28,473 bases of DNA from an uncultured Rhodocyclaceae bacterium (GCA_900549295.1 URNG01000032.1:1-28473); one strand, 5' to 3'; positions 15,773 through 24,196 are shown, counted from the stretch's first letter. The notes: generated by a model from the letters alone, not told the origin. Made by a program: numbers and translations.

Positions 15773-16306
15773 ATGCGCTCACCTCGACTCTCCCGCTTTT
15801 ATCTCGCCGTGCCGGCTGCGTTGCTGCTGGCGGCCTGTTCGACCGTGCCGACCGGGCCTTCCGTGATGGTGCTGCCGGGCACCGGCATGAGTCTCGAACG
15901 TTTTCGTGCCGATGAAACCTGGTGCCGCGATGATGCTTCGCGCATGATCGGCGGGCAGACGGCGGCCGATAATCAGCGTCAGTCGGCCATCAATTCCGCC
16001 GCTATCGGCACGGCCGTCGGCAGCGTGGCCGGGCTGGCCATCGGTGGCAGCGGACGCGGTGCGGCGGTCGGCGCGGGCGTGGGTTTGATCGCCGGCAGCG
16101 CTTCCGGCAGCGAGGCCGGGCGCCAATCTGCCGTGGGTACGCAGCGCCAGTACGACAATGCTTATATCCAGTGCATGTACGCCAAAGGCCATCGCGTGCC
16201 GGTTTCCGGCAATATGAGCCAGGTTGCGCCGATGCGCAGTACCGATGCCAGCGTTCCGCCGCCGCCGCCCGGCAAACCGCCCGCGCCGCCGCCGGGAGTG
16301 CGTTGA
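15773..16306 (+). CDS. glycine-zipper outer-membrane lipoprotein
   Basis: A 177-residue predicted lipoprotein: signal sequence with lipobox LLAAC (lipid Cys22). Then come a Cys-containing region (ADETWCRDDASRMIGGQT), a glycine zipper (AIGTAVGSVAGLAIGGSGRG, then AAVGAGVGLIAGSASG) that probably packs as a membrane-associated helical hairpin, and the conserved YDNAYIQCMYAKGH motif. The C-terminal tail is proline-rich. I chose the ATG at 15773 because it has the ribosome site AAAGGGA six bases or so upstream; an in-frame ATG at 15755 overlaps the previous stop (ATGA) but lacks one. Related glycine-zipper lipoproteins are linked to envelope stability; the exact role is unknown. Confidence 0.85.
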   Translation: MRSPRLSRFYLAVPAALLLAACSTVPTGPSVMVLPGTGMSLERFRADETWCRDDASRMIGGQTAADNQRQSAINSAAIGTAVGSVAGLAIGGSGRGAAVGAGVGLIAGSASGSEAGRQSAVGTQRQYDNAYIQCMYAKGHRVPVSGNMSQVAPMRSTDASVPPPPPGKPPAPPPGVR

Positions 16307-16340
16307 GGTGCAGACCCGAAGCGCATAGTAGAATGCGTGC

Positions 16341-17129
16341 ATGCCGCTTCTGAATGCCATGTTGCTCAAAGAACGCCTCGGCCCCCTGGCCGGGCGTTTT
16401 GACGTTGACGCCCTGGATGAGTGCGATTCGACCAGCAGCGAGTTGCTGCGACGGGCCGCCGCCGGCGCGCCTTCCGGCAGCGTCGTGGTTGCTGACCGGC
16501 AGCTTGCCGGCCGTGGTCGGCGCGGGCGCAACTGGGCTTCGCAGCCGCAGGACAGCCTGACTTTTTCCCTGCTCTGGCGCTTGCCGCCCGGCTGCCAGCC
16601 CAGCGGCCTTTCGCTCGCGGTGGGCTTGGCGCTGGTGGAAGCCTTGCAAGCCGTGGGGGGGCGGCAGCTTGCCCTGAAATGGCCGAATGACGTGTTGCTC
16701 GTGCGGGAGGCGGATTTTGCCAAACTGGCCGGCATCCTTATCGAATTGTCGAGCGACCGGCGCGGCATGCTTGCCTGCATCGGCATCGGTCTGAATTTGC
16801 GGGCGCCCGCAGGCGAATTTGCCTTGCCGGTGGCGGGCTTGAGCGAGAGCCTGCCGGTTTTGCCGGATCGGCACACCTTGTTTGCACATATCCTGATCTC
16901 GCTCGCGCGTCGGCTGGATGTGTTCACGAGCGCCGGTTTTGCGCCCTTGCAGGCCGACTGGATGGCGCATCACGCTTGGCAGGATTGCCCGGTCGATCTG
17001 CTGACGGACGGCGTTGCCGAAGCGAGCGGCCTGTGTCGCGGCGTGGATGCCGATGGGGCGCTGCTGCTGGAAACCGTGCACGGCCCGCGCCGTATCCTGG
17101 CGGGCGACGTCAGCCTGCGTCGCGCATGA
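16341..17129 (+). CDS. birA: biotin--[acetyl-CoA-carboxylase] ligase
   Basis: Activates biotin with ATP and attaches it to the biotin carboxyl carrier protein. The 262-residue enzyme has the catalytic ligase core and C-terminal domain but no N-terminal DNA-binding domain, so it is a group I enzyme that cannot act as the biotin repressor. Visible are the ATP/biotin loop AGRGRRGRNW (56-65), KWPNDVL (113-119, with the biotin-contacting Lys113) and KLAGILIEL (128-136). The stop overlaps the coaX start (ATGA at 17126-17129). There is no ribosome site before the ATG, but a TAGAAT hexamer sits at 16329-16334, compatible with a leaderless message. Confidence 0.95.
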   Translation: MPLLNAMLLKERLGPLAGRFDVDALDECDSTSSELLRRAAAGAPSGSVVVADRQLAGRGRRGRNWASQPQDSLTFSLLWRLPPGCQPSGLSLAVGLALVEALQAVGGRQLALKWPNDVLLVREADFAKLAGILIELSSDRRGMLACIGIGLNLRAPAGEFALPVAGLSESLPVLPDRHTLFAHILISLARRLDVFTSAGFAPLQADWMAHHAWQDCPVDLLTDGVAEASGLCRGVDADGALLLETVHGPRRILAGDVSLRRA

Positions 17130-17854
17130 TTTTGTGTCTCGACAGCGGCAACAGCCGTATCAAATATGGCTTGGCTGCCGCCCGATCCGACGACTGGCTG
17201 TGCACCGGCAGCGTCACGCACGCGGAGCTGGCCCGGTTGCCGGAATACCTAGCGGCCTACCCTAGACCGAGGCACATCCTGTGCGCAAACGTGGCGGGCG
17301 AGGCAATCGAAGCGCAGTTGCGCCAGCATTTGCATCCGCTGGGAGCGGCGTGGCACGACGTGCGCAGCACGGCACACGCTGCCGGCGTACGCAACGGCTA
17401 CCGGAATCCAGCGCAATTGGGCGTGGATCGCTGGTGCGCCCTGATTGGCGCGCGCCATCTGTGTCCCGGCAATGTGCTGGTGGTCATGGCCGGCACCGCG
17501 ACCACGATAGACGCGCTTGCTGCCGACGGCCGTTTTCTCGGTGGCCTCATCCTGCCCGGCCAGACCCTGATGCGTCAGGCGCTGGCCCGCGATACCGCCG
17601 CCCTGCCGCTGGCGACGGGGGCGTGTACGGTGTGGCCGCAGACGACGGTCGATGCCATTCACACCGGCACCTTGTACGCCCAGCTCGGCGCCATCGAGCG
17701 CGCCTGGGCGGCCTGTCCGGACAGCGCCTGCCTGATCTCGGGCGGTGCCGCTTCGCTGCTTGCTCCCCTGCTTTCCCGGCCGGCGCAGCAGGTGGCGAAT
17801 CTTCCTCTCCTTGGCTTGCGCCATCTGGCGCGGCTGGAATTGCAACTGGTTTGA
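17126..17854 (+). CDS. coaX: type III pantothenate kinase
   Basis: Phosphorylates pantothenate, the first step of coenzyme A synthesis. The 242-residue protein has the ASKHA-fold motifs of the type III kinase: DSGNSRIKYG (6-15, with Asp6 and Lys13), GVDRWCAL (99-106, with Asp101 of the active site) and GTATTIDA (123-130). The ATG at 17126 is within birA and gives the expected short N-terminus; the longer open frame upstream lies inside birA. birA and coaX adjacent and overlapping is a common arrangement in betaproteobacteria. Confidence 0.95.
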   Translation: MILCLDSGNSRIKYGLAAARSDDWLCTGSVTHAELARLPEYLAAYPRPRHILCANVAGEAIEAQLRQHLHPLGAAWHDVRSTAHAAGVRNGYRNPAQLGVDRWCALIGARHLCPGNVLVVMAGTATTIDALAADGRFLGGLILPGQTLMRQALARDTAALPLATGACTVWPQTTVDAIHTGTLYAQLGAIERAWAACPDSACLISGGAASLLAPLLSRPAQQVANLPLLGLRHLARLELQLV

Positions 17855-17859
17855 AACGC

Positions 17860-19167
17860 ATGGAAATCATTCCCGTTGCCGAATTGAAGATAGGCATGTT
17901 CATCGTCGAACCGGACTGCCCGTGGACTGAATTCAAATTCGCGCTGCAAGGCTTCGTCATCACCACGCCCGAGCAAGTCGATACCTTTGCGCGCAAATGC
18001 CGCTTCGTGCAGATCGACCGCAGCCGTTCGGTGCGCGATCAGCACGCTGCGCCCGTAGCGACCGGTTCGGCGCACAAGCTGCGGGCGGCACCCTTGGTCG
18101 CGCCGCAGGAAGAAGCGCCTGCGCGCCATCGTCGCCTGGCGCCGCATGAGGAAAAACGCGAGGCGCAGACGGCACGGCGGCGGCATTTCCTGGACTATCT
18201 GCACAAACGGCAGGACGACCACGAAGCATTCGCCCTGGGCCGGGAAATCATGCATATCGAGCCGCGCTACGAAGCCCTGCAGAACGCCTTGCAGCAGACC
18301 TATCGGCGCGCGGCCAGCGAACAGGGTTTCGATATCGTGCAATTGCGCGAAGGCGTGCGCGATCTGACCGGCAGCCTGCGCCGCAACCCCGATGCCCTGA
18401 TGTGGCTGTTGCGCCTGAAAACCGTGGATGACTACAGCTTCGATCATGCGATGGAAGTGGCCGTGCACGCCCTGCTGCTGGGCAACCACCTGGGCTGGCG
18501 CGGCGCGCCGCTGCTCGAACTGGGCGTGGCCGCCCTGCTCCAGGACGTAGGCAAGACGCAGGTTCCCGCTGCCGTCCTGAACAAGCGCGAGACGCTGAAT
18601 GCCGAAGAGCAGCAGCAGATTCGCGCGCATCTTGCGGCGTCGCTGGAATTGCTGCTGCGGCAGCCGGATTTTCCGACCAAGATACTCAAAGCCATCAGCC
18701 GCCACCACGAGCGCTGGGACGGCAGCGGCTATCCCAAGGGGCTGCGTTTCGAGGAAATCGGTTTGAATGCCGAAATCCTCGGTCTGGCGGATTCCTTCTG
18801 TGCGCTGCTGAGTGAGCGCCCGTATCGCCCGGGGGTGGGGCACCAGCAGGCGCTGGAAATTCTGTTCGCCTTGCGCGGCAAGCAATTCAACCCGGTGCTG
18901 ATGGAGCGCTTCGTCCAGTGCGTCGGTCTGTATCCGATTGGCTCGCTGGTGGAGCTGAGTAACGGCGAGGTCGGCGTCGTCCTCCTGCAGAACCGTGTCC
19001 AGCGCGCCCGCCCCCGCATCCTGGTCCTGTTGGCTGCGGATAAATCCGTGCTGCGCAGCTACCGTCTCATCGACTTGCGCGACGTGCAACACGAACACTT
19101 GCGCATTCAGAAAGCGCTGCCGCGCGGTGCCTACGACCTCTCCCAGCATGACTATTTCCTCGCCTGA
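17860..19167 (+). CDS. HD-GYP domain protein with altered HD motif (QD)
   Basis: A 435-residue protein with an N-terminal DUF3391-like domain (about 1-60: IPVAELKIGMFIVEPDCPW), a charged linker and an HD-GYP domain (about 165-345). HD-GYP proteins usually hydrolyse cyclic di-GMP. Present: H196 (FDHAMEV), D229, K232, H257 (IRAH), H282-H283, GYP at 290-292 (HHERWDGSGYPKGL) and D311. Missing: the His of the HD dyad, which is Q228 in AALLQDVGKTQVP (codon CAG), so metal binding is probably weakened. It starts 5 bases after coaX and overlaps the EAL gene by 20 bases. It may be an inactive sensor or partner, or an enzyme with altered metal use; the sequence alone cannot decide. Confidence 0.9.
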   Translation: MEIIPVAELKIGMFIVEPDCPWTEFKFALQGFVITTPEQVDTFARKCRFVQIDRSRSVRDQHAAPVATGSAHKLRAAPLVAPQEEAPARHRRLAPHEEKREAQTARRRHFLDYLHKRQDDHEAFALGREIMHIEPRYEALQNALQQTYRRAASEQGFDIVQLREGVRDLTGSLRRNPDALMWLLRLKTVDDYSFDHAMEVAVHALLLGNHLGWRGAPLLELGVAALLQDVGKTQVPAAVLNKRETLNAEEQQQIRAHLAASLELLLRQPDFPTKILKAISRHHERWDGSGYPKGLRFEEIGLNAEILGLADSFCALLSERPYRPGVGHQQALEILFALRGKQFNPVLMERFVQCVGLYPIGSLVELSNGEVGVVLLQNRVQRARPRILVLLAADKSVLRSYRLIDLRDVQHEHLRIQKALPRGAYDLSQHDYFLA

Positions 19168-20848
19168 ACAAGCGCCGCATCCGGAATTTTCCGCCAGCGG
19201 TCTCGATTTGGCGGCTTTCGGCCTGCATGCAGCGGATCTCGTCTCCTTGCGCAGCCTGGGCGACATCTGGCGGCGCGCACTTGCGTCCCGCATGATGGCG
19301 GCTCGTGGCGACAGGGGTTTGCTGGAGTTTCTCGCGGTGGCCGAAAAACTCCCGTATGCGCTGGCGGACAGCCACTGGCAGCAGGAATGGGTGAGCGGGT
19401 GGCACAAGCTGATCAGCCGGGGTTACACGCAGACGGACGTTTTTCGCCTCTTTTTCGAAATTCTCATGCAGTGTGAAAATGACCTGCTGGGCGAGAGCGG
19501 CAGCGTCAGCCGGGTCATCATCGACCTTTTCACCTGCCTGCGCAGGGCCGTTCTGGCGGCGGTGATCGGGATGATCGACCTGAGTGCGGCGGCGCGTGGC
19601 GAGCATGACGACATACAGGACGAACTGGCAGCGCTGCGCCAGGTGCGCGAACGTCTGGCCGGGGGTGAATTGTGCGGCCTGCTCTCGGTCAGCGCCGTCA
19701 ACCGCGAGGCATTTACCAGCCTGCCGGCTGCCGATCTGCAGCAGATTCCTCATTTGCTGGCCGAACACATCGCCGCCCACCTGCGTCCGGAAGACCAGCT
19801 TTTTACCGGCCGCGACAACGAATGGCTGGTGCTGCTGGGCAAGCTGCAGACGCCCGCCCAGGTGCTGCTTGCCGCCACGCAGATCAGCCGCACTTTCGAG
19901 ACGCCGCTGCCGCTGCTCAGTGGCCGCCGTGTGTCCATCCATGCAACGCTGGGCTGCGCGGCGCTTCCGGAGCACGCGGGCGACGCCGAAAACGCGCTCA
20001 AGGCGGCGCGTCTGGCGCGCTGGCAGGCGCGGCAGGAAAAGCAGTCTTGCGCCTGGTATGAACCCAGCCTGGGCGAGCGCTGGCAGCAGCGCGAGCAACT
20101 GCTTGCGCCCTTGCAGGCCGCGCTGGCGCAGGATCAGTTCGAGCTTTATCTGCAACCGCAGGTCGATCTTGCCGACGGGCGCTGCATCGATGCGGAATTG
20201 CTGCTGCGCTGGCAGCACCAGGGCCAGTTCGTTGCGCCGCCGGAAATCATCGAGCTGATCGAAAGCAACGGCTGGCGCACGCAATATACCGACTGGCTGC
20301 TGCGCACGGCCTTGCGCACCTTGAGCGAACTGGATGCGGCGGGTATCGACATCGGCGTGTCGATCAATCTCACCGCTGCCGACCTGCTCGACGCCGACCT
20401 GCCCGAGTTGCTGGCGCAGCGCTTGTCCACTTGGCGCTTGCCGGGCAGCCGCCTGACCCTGGAATTGACCGAATCGGCTTTCCTGCACGAGCGCAGCATC
20501 GGGCTGGCCAACATGGAACGTCTGCGTGCCCTGGGTTGCCGCCTGGCGCTCGACGATTTCGGCACGGGATATTCGTCGCTGAGCTATCTGGTGACTTTGC
20601 CGGTGCAGGAAATCAAGATCGACCGCTCTTTCGTCGTCGCCATGGAAAAAAGCGCGGATGCCCGCCGCGTCGTGCGCACCATCGTCGATCTCGCAAGCGA
20701 TCTGGGCATGCTGCCGATTGCCGAAGGCGTCGAGCACGACGCCGCCCACGCCGCCGTCAGCGCGCTCGGCTGCCAGGTCGGGCAGGGTTACCTCTACGGC
20801 AAACCCATGCCGCTGGACGATTTCATCGCTTGGTACCGCGCGCGCTGA
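19148..20848 (+). CDS. EAL-domain phosphodiesterase with degenerate GGDEF domain
   Basis: A 566-residue cyclic di-GMP protein. Residues about 20-145 are an all-helical N-terminal region of globin-like look (FLAVAEKLPYALADSHWQQE), not firmly identified. Residues about 170-300 are a GGDEF-type fold whose signature has decayed to TGRDNEW (220-226), so cyclase activity is unlikely. The EAL domain (about 315-566) keeps the catalytic set: E350 (as AELLLRW in place of EAL), N407, E442 (LELTES), D469-D470 (LDDFGTGYSS), K490 (EIKIDRSF) and E526 (IAEGVEH), and should hydrolyse cyclic di-GMP. The ATG at 19148 lies within the end of the HD-GYP gene; the longer frame upstream is an artefact. The gene ends 24 bases from convergent gabD with no visible terminator. 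Confidence 0.9.
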   Translation: MTISSPEQAPHPEFSASGLDLAAFGLHAADLVSLRSLGDIWRRALASRMMAARGDRGLLEFLAVAEKLPYALADSHWQQEWVSGWHKLISRGYTQTDVFRLFFEILMQCENDLLGESGSVSRVIIDLFTCLRRAVLAAVIGMIDLSAAARGEHDDIQDELAALRQVRERLAGGELCGLLSVSAVNREAFTSLPAADLQQIPHLLAEHIAAHLRPEDQLFTGRDNEWLVLLGKLQTPAQVLLAATQISRTFETPLPLLSGRRVSIHATLGCAALPEHAGDAENALKAARLARWQARQEKQSCAWYEPSLGERWQQREQLLAPLQAALAQDQFELYLQPQVDLADGRCIDAELLLRWQHQGQFVAPPEIIELIESNGWRTQYTDWLLRTALRTLSELDAAGIDIGVSINLTAADLLDADLPELLAQRLSTWRLPGSRLTLELTESAFLHERSIGLANMERLRALGCRLALDDFGTGYSSLSYLVTLPVQEIKIDRSFVVAMEKSADARRVVRTIVDLASDLGMLPIAEGVEHDAAHAAVSALGCQVGQGYLYGKPMPLDDFIAWYRAR

Positions 20849-20872
20849 CAGCGGCGCGGTAGCCCGTCATGC

Positions 20873-22330
20873 TCAAGCGCCCACGTCCAGGCACAGGTAT
20901 TTCACTTCCAGATACTCCTCAATGCCGTACTTCGCGCCTTCGCGGCCGATGCCCGACTGCTTGACGCCGCCGAAGGGCGCGACTTCGTTGGAAATCAGCC
21001 CGGTATTGACGCCGACCATACCGTATTCCAGCGCCTCGCCCACCCGCCAGGCTCGGCCCAGGTCGCGGGTGTAAAGGTAGGCGGCCAGCCCGAATTCGGT
21101 GTCATTGGCAAATTTGATCGCCTCCGCCTCCCCGGAAAAACGAAACAGCGGCGCCAGCGGCCCGAAGCTCTCCTCGCGCGCCACTCGCATGGCGCTCGTC
21201 ACCTCGCTCAACACCGTCGGCTGATAGAACTTGCCGCCGCGCGCATGGCGCGCGCCGCCGCAGCGCACCCGCGCGCCCTTCGCCAGCGCGTCCGCCACGT
21301 GCGCCTCGACCTTGGCCAGCCCCGCCGCGTTGATGAGCGGCCCCTGCTGCACGCCTGCCTCATCACCCGCGCCCACCTGCAAGGCCTGGACGCGGGCGGC
21401 GAATTGCTCGGCAAAGGCTTCGTAAATGCCGTCCTCCACCAGAAAGCGGTTGGCACAGACGCAGGTTTGCCCGGTATTGCGATACTTCGCCGCCAGCGCG
21501 CCTTCGACGGCGGCATCGAGATCGGCGTCGGCGAACACGATGAAAGGCGCGTTGCCGCCCAGTTCCAGCGACAGTTTCTTGATGCTCGGCGCGCACTGCG
21601 CCATCAACTGCCGACCCACGGCGGTGGAGCCGGTAAAGGAAAGCTTGCGCACCGTCGGATTGGCGCACAGTTCGCCGCCAATCGCCTGCGGATCGCCGCT
21701 GATGACGTTGAACACCCCTGCTGGCAAACCGGCTTCCTCGGCCAGCACGGCCAGCGCCAGGGCGGTGAGCGGCGTGGCTTCCGCCGGTTTCACCACCACC
21801 GTGCAACCCGCCGCCAGGGCTGGCGCAACTTTGCGGGTAATCATCGCCAGCGGAAAATTCCACGGCGTGATGGCCGCGCAGACGCCGACCGCCTGTTTGA
21901 TCGTCAACAGCCGCGTGTGCGCCAGCGGACTGGGGATGGTTTCGCCGTAAGTGCGCTTGCCTTCCTCGGCGAACCACTCGACGAAGGAGGCGCCATAGGC
22001 CACTTCGCCACGCGCCTCGGTGAGCGGCTTGCCGCATTCGGCGGTAATCAGGCGGGCCAGATCCTCGGCGTTGGCGGTAATCAAGCGAAACCACTGCTGC
22101 AACACCTGCGCCCGCGCCTTGGCCGGACGGGCACGCCAATCGGCCAGCACATCCGCCGCTGCGGCAATGGCGCGGCGGGTTTCAGACGCGCCGCAACGCG
22201 GCACTTGCGCCAGCACAGCGCCGGTGGCTGGATTGAGTACCTCCAGCAAATCGCCCGCATCGGCGGCGATCCACTGCCCGCCGAGATAGTTTTTTTCACG
22301 CCACAAAGCCTGATTCTGCAACTCGATCAT
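20873..22330 (-). CDS. gabD: NAD(P)-dependent succinate-semialdehyde dehydrogenase
   Basis: Oxidises succinate semialdehyde to succinate, feeding 4-aminobutyrate or related carbon into the TCA cycle; relatives also take glutarate semialdehyde. The 485-residue protein matches the GabD family: TPWNFPLAMITRK (oxyanion-hole N158), K181, FTGSTAVGR, general base E256 in ELGGNAPFIVFADADLD, and the nucleophile C290 in NTGQTCVCANRF, where the following Cys292 is the GabD-type second cysteine linked to redox control. The C-terminal GGVKQSGIGREGAKYGIEEY is also typical. It is divergent from the NlpC/P60 gene with a 58-base gap. No gabT or regulator gene adjoins it, so the physiological substrate is not settled by context. 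Confidence 0.92.
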   Translation of the reverse strand: MIELQNQALWREKNYLGGQWIAADAGDLLEVLNPATGAVLAQVPRCGASETRRAIAAAADVLADWRARPAKARAQVLQQWFRLITANAEDLARLITAECGKPLTEARGEVAYGASFVEWFAEEGKRTYGETIPSPLAHTRLLTIKQAVGVCAAITPWNFPLAMITRKVAPALAAGCTVVVKPAEATPLTALALAVLAEEAGLPAGVFNVISGDPQAIGGELCANPTVRKLSFTGSTAVGRQLMAQCAPSIKKLSLELGGNAPFIVFADADLDAAVEGALAAKYRNTGQTCVCANRFLVEDGIYEAFAEQFAARVQALQVGAGDEAGVQQGPLINAAGLAKVEAHVADALAKGARVRCGGARHARGGKFYQPTVLSEVTSAMRVAREESFGPLAPLFRFSGEAEAIKFANDTEFGLAAYLYTRDLGRAWRVGEALEYGMVGVNTGLISNEVAPFGGVKQSGIGREGAKYGIEEYLEVKYLCLDVGA

Positions 22331-22388
22331 TTTGAAAAATCCTGAAAAAACGTTAAGTTACGGTGAGTTCCCAGAAACCGGATGAATA

Positions 22389-22889
22389 ATGCGCCACGCT
22401 TCTCTTCTGCTTTCCCTGGCCGCCGCGCTCCTGCTCGCCGCCTGCGGCACGCCCGCGCCGCGCCCGTCTGACAAAGGGGAAACTATAACCCAGAGCCGCC
22501 GCCCGGCCAGCCCGGCCGGTGCCGACGTCGCCCTCTACGCGCTGACCCTGATCGACACCGGCTACCGCTTCGGCGGCAAGAACCCGCAAGCCGGCCTCGA
22601 TTGCAGCGGCATGGTCAGTTACGTTTTCGGTCAGGCCGCCAATCTGAAAATCAGCGGCAGCGCCGCCGACATCGCCCGCCGTGGCCGCCCCATCAACCGC
22701 CACGACCTGCGCGCTGGCGACCTGGTGTTCTTCAACACCCAGAACCGCCCCTTCTCGCACGTCGGCATCTACATCGGCGACAACCGCTTCATCCACGCTC
22801 CTTCCAGCAACGGCGCGGTGCGCGTCGAACAGATGGACAACCGCTACTTCGCCCAACGCTACGAGGCGGCGCGCAGTTTGCTGGATTGA
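22389..22889 (+). CDS. NlpC/P60 family cell-wall hydrolase lipoprotein
   Basis: A 166-residue predicted lipoprotein: signal sequence with lipobox LLAAC (lipid Cys19), a short linker, and an NlpC/P60 cysteine-peptidase domain (about 45-166). The catalytic residues are visible: C72 in GLDCSGMVSYVF, H124 in FSHVGIYIGDN and H136 in FIHAPS. Such enzymes cut peptide stems of peptidoglycan, often the D-Glu-to-diaminopimelate bond (Spr/MepS type). The length equals the small MepS-like members. It stands alone on the plus strand, divergent from gabD. Confidence 0.92.
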   Translation: MRHASLLLSLAAALLLAACGTPAPRPSDKGETITQSRRPASPAGADVALYALTLIDTGYRFGGKNPQAGLDCSGMVSYVFGQAANLKISGSAADIARRGRPINRHDLRAGDLVFFNTQNRPFSHVGIYIGDNRFIHAPSSNGAVRVEQMDNRYFAQRYEAARSLLD

Positions 22890-22984
22890 GTTTGGGGGTT
22901 TTGGCTGCTGCGTTTGCTGGAGTAAGCTGTTGGCGTCACTGAGGTACGACAACCCGGTTACGCGGAAGGGCAGGCAAATTCCCT

Positions 22985-23680
22985 TTAGTAATAACGCTGT
23001 TCAAATTCGAAACTTTCGTTGATCCAGCCTGTAGGCGGTATAAATTCTGCGCAATCAAATCCGTTCAGGGGTATGAGGGGAGCTTTAGGTAAGGTTTTCT
23101 TGATTTCTTTGCTTTGGTTTGTGTCATACCGCCAATAAACCACTTGCCGCGTAAGATAATTTACGCTCATGCCGGAAGCGGTATCTTGACCATCCGGGCT
23201 ATAAGATTCCTGGTCAAACCCGCTTAACAGCAACTCATTTTTTCTAAAAATGAATCTGTAGATGCTATCGCTGGGAGCCATCGAATGCAAGGCTTGTATT
23301 AACAGCGACTGACCTTCGATGCCAAAATTGACGCCAATGCGAGCGTCGCAGAGCGCCTTCGAGATGGCCCCAAGCTTGTATTCACCATACGCTTTTCCGT
23401 AGAGAACTGCCAAATTAGGAGTAACCCTTAGGTTTGGTGGCGATTCTTCGTAAAGAAAGAAAACGAGATCTTCATAACCATCCCCGTTTAGATCTGATTT
23501 TGTAAGTTTTGCGATGTTTTCAGGCGGGTACTGTTTCCCCATTGTCGTTGAAATGGCAGCAACATCTTTTAGAAACTGGTCTGTGTAAGTAGCTTTTTCC
23601 AGTGGCTCCGCCACAACGGCTCCACAAGACAATAGCAGCATCGGAATTGAAAAAACCATTTGAAAGGCTGGTGATCGCAT
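22985..23680 (-). CDS. secreted protein of unknown function, AT-rich
   Basis: I do not recognise this 231-residue protein. It has a signal peptide (MVFSIPMLLLSCGAVVAEP). Cleavage could be at VVA|EP, or Cys19 in LLSC could be a lipidation site. Residues 63-71 (DLNGDGYED) form a calcium-binding-loop-like motif of the kind found in FG-GAP and EF-hand proteins, followed by a strand-like DLVFFLY. The rest is a mixed alpha/beta protein with four cysteines in all. A good ribosome site AGGAG precedes the ATG. Base composition is clearly more AT-rich than the neighbours, with many A/T-ending codons, which suggests transfer from another genome. No neighbour hints at its function. Confidence 0.7.
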   Translation of the reverse strand: MRSPAFQMVFSIPMLLLSCGAVVAEPLEKATYTDQFLKDVAAISTTMGKQYPPENIAKLTKSDLNGDGYEDLVFFLYEESPPNLRVTPNLAVLYGKAYGEYKLGAISKALCDARIGVNFGIEGQSLLIQALHSMAPSDSIYRFIFRKNELLLSGFDQESYSPDGQDTASGMSVNYLTRQVVYWRYDTNQSKEIKKTLPKAPLIPLNGFDCAEFIPPTGWINESFEFEQRYY

Positions 23681-23929
23681 AGTTTCTCCTGCGGCAGTTG
23701 CTTGTATGTCAAATCACGCAGAAAAACAACACGAGGCCAAATGAAAATCTGGTGGCTTACTTGTCGATTGCTGCCTCAGCTTGCTGAATTTCCACAGAGT
23801 TTACGGATGTCGTTGCGATATGTCCAATGGGCAAAGCAACTCAGGCAAAGCAACATGGATGTCCCAAAGTGCGCGCCTCTGCCACGGCCATCAGTCCGAA
23901 TGGCTGTTGCTGCGCCTCCATGAAAACCC
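23681..23929. other. intergenic stretch with no supported gene
   Basis: About 250 bases between the AT-rich secreted-protein gene and the toxin gene. A 73-codon plus-strand frame (23702-23923) has no ribosome site, no family motif and no coding-like composition. The sequence is of intermediate AT content and may be a decayed remnant. The end next to 23680 must contain the promoter of the minus-strand gene, but no convincing -35/-10 pair was found. Confidence 0.5.
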
Positions 23930-24196
23930 CTATCGGTAAATTTCACGCCGGTTGCCCACTTGCACCACCAGCACGCGCAAAGCGCCGTCCTGAATGTCGC
24001 AAATCACCCGGCAGTCGCCCACGCGGTAACGCCAGAAACTGCCAAGTGGGCCGCTCAGTGCTTTGCCGGTGCTGCGCGGATTTTCCAGACCTGCGACGCG
24101 TTCATCCATGAAGTCGACGATGCGCCGCGCAACCTGCCTGTCGAGCTTGCGAAGCTGCCCTTTGGCCGTGTCGGTGTAATCAATCGTCCAAGCCAA
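23930..24196 (-). CDS. relE: RelE/ParE-family toxin
   Basis: An 88-residue toxin of the RelE/ParE superfamily. Typical features are the N-terminal strand and helix (WTIDYTDTAKGQLRKLDRQV), the KALSGPLGSFWRYRVGDCRV centre, and the C-terminal strand VLVVQVGNRREIYR with basic residues of the RelE active site. It likely acts as a ribosome-dependent mRNA endonuclease; a gyrase (ParE-like) target cannot be excluded. The start is TTG at 24194-24196, supported by the ribosome site TGAGGAAAG at 24200-24208. The gene overlaps the antitoxin gene by 17 bases, so toxin synthesis is coupled to antitoxin translation. Confidence 0.88.
   Translation of the reverse strand: MAWTIDYTDTAKGQLRKLDRQVARRIVDFMDERVAGLENPRSTGKALSGPLGSFWRYRVGDCRVICDIQDGALRVLVVQVGNRREIYR

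Noticed and set aside
23702..23923. A 73-codon plus-strand frame near the AT-rich gene
   Set aside because: No ribosome site, family motif or coding-like composition.
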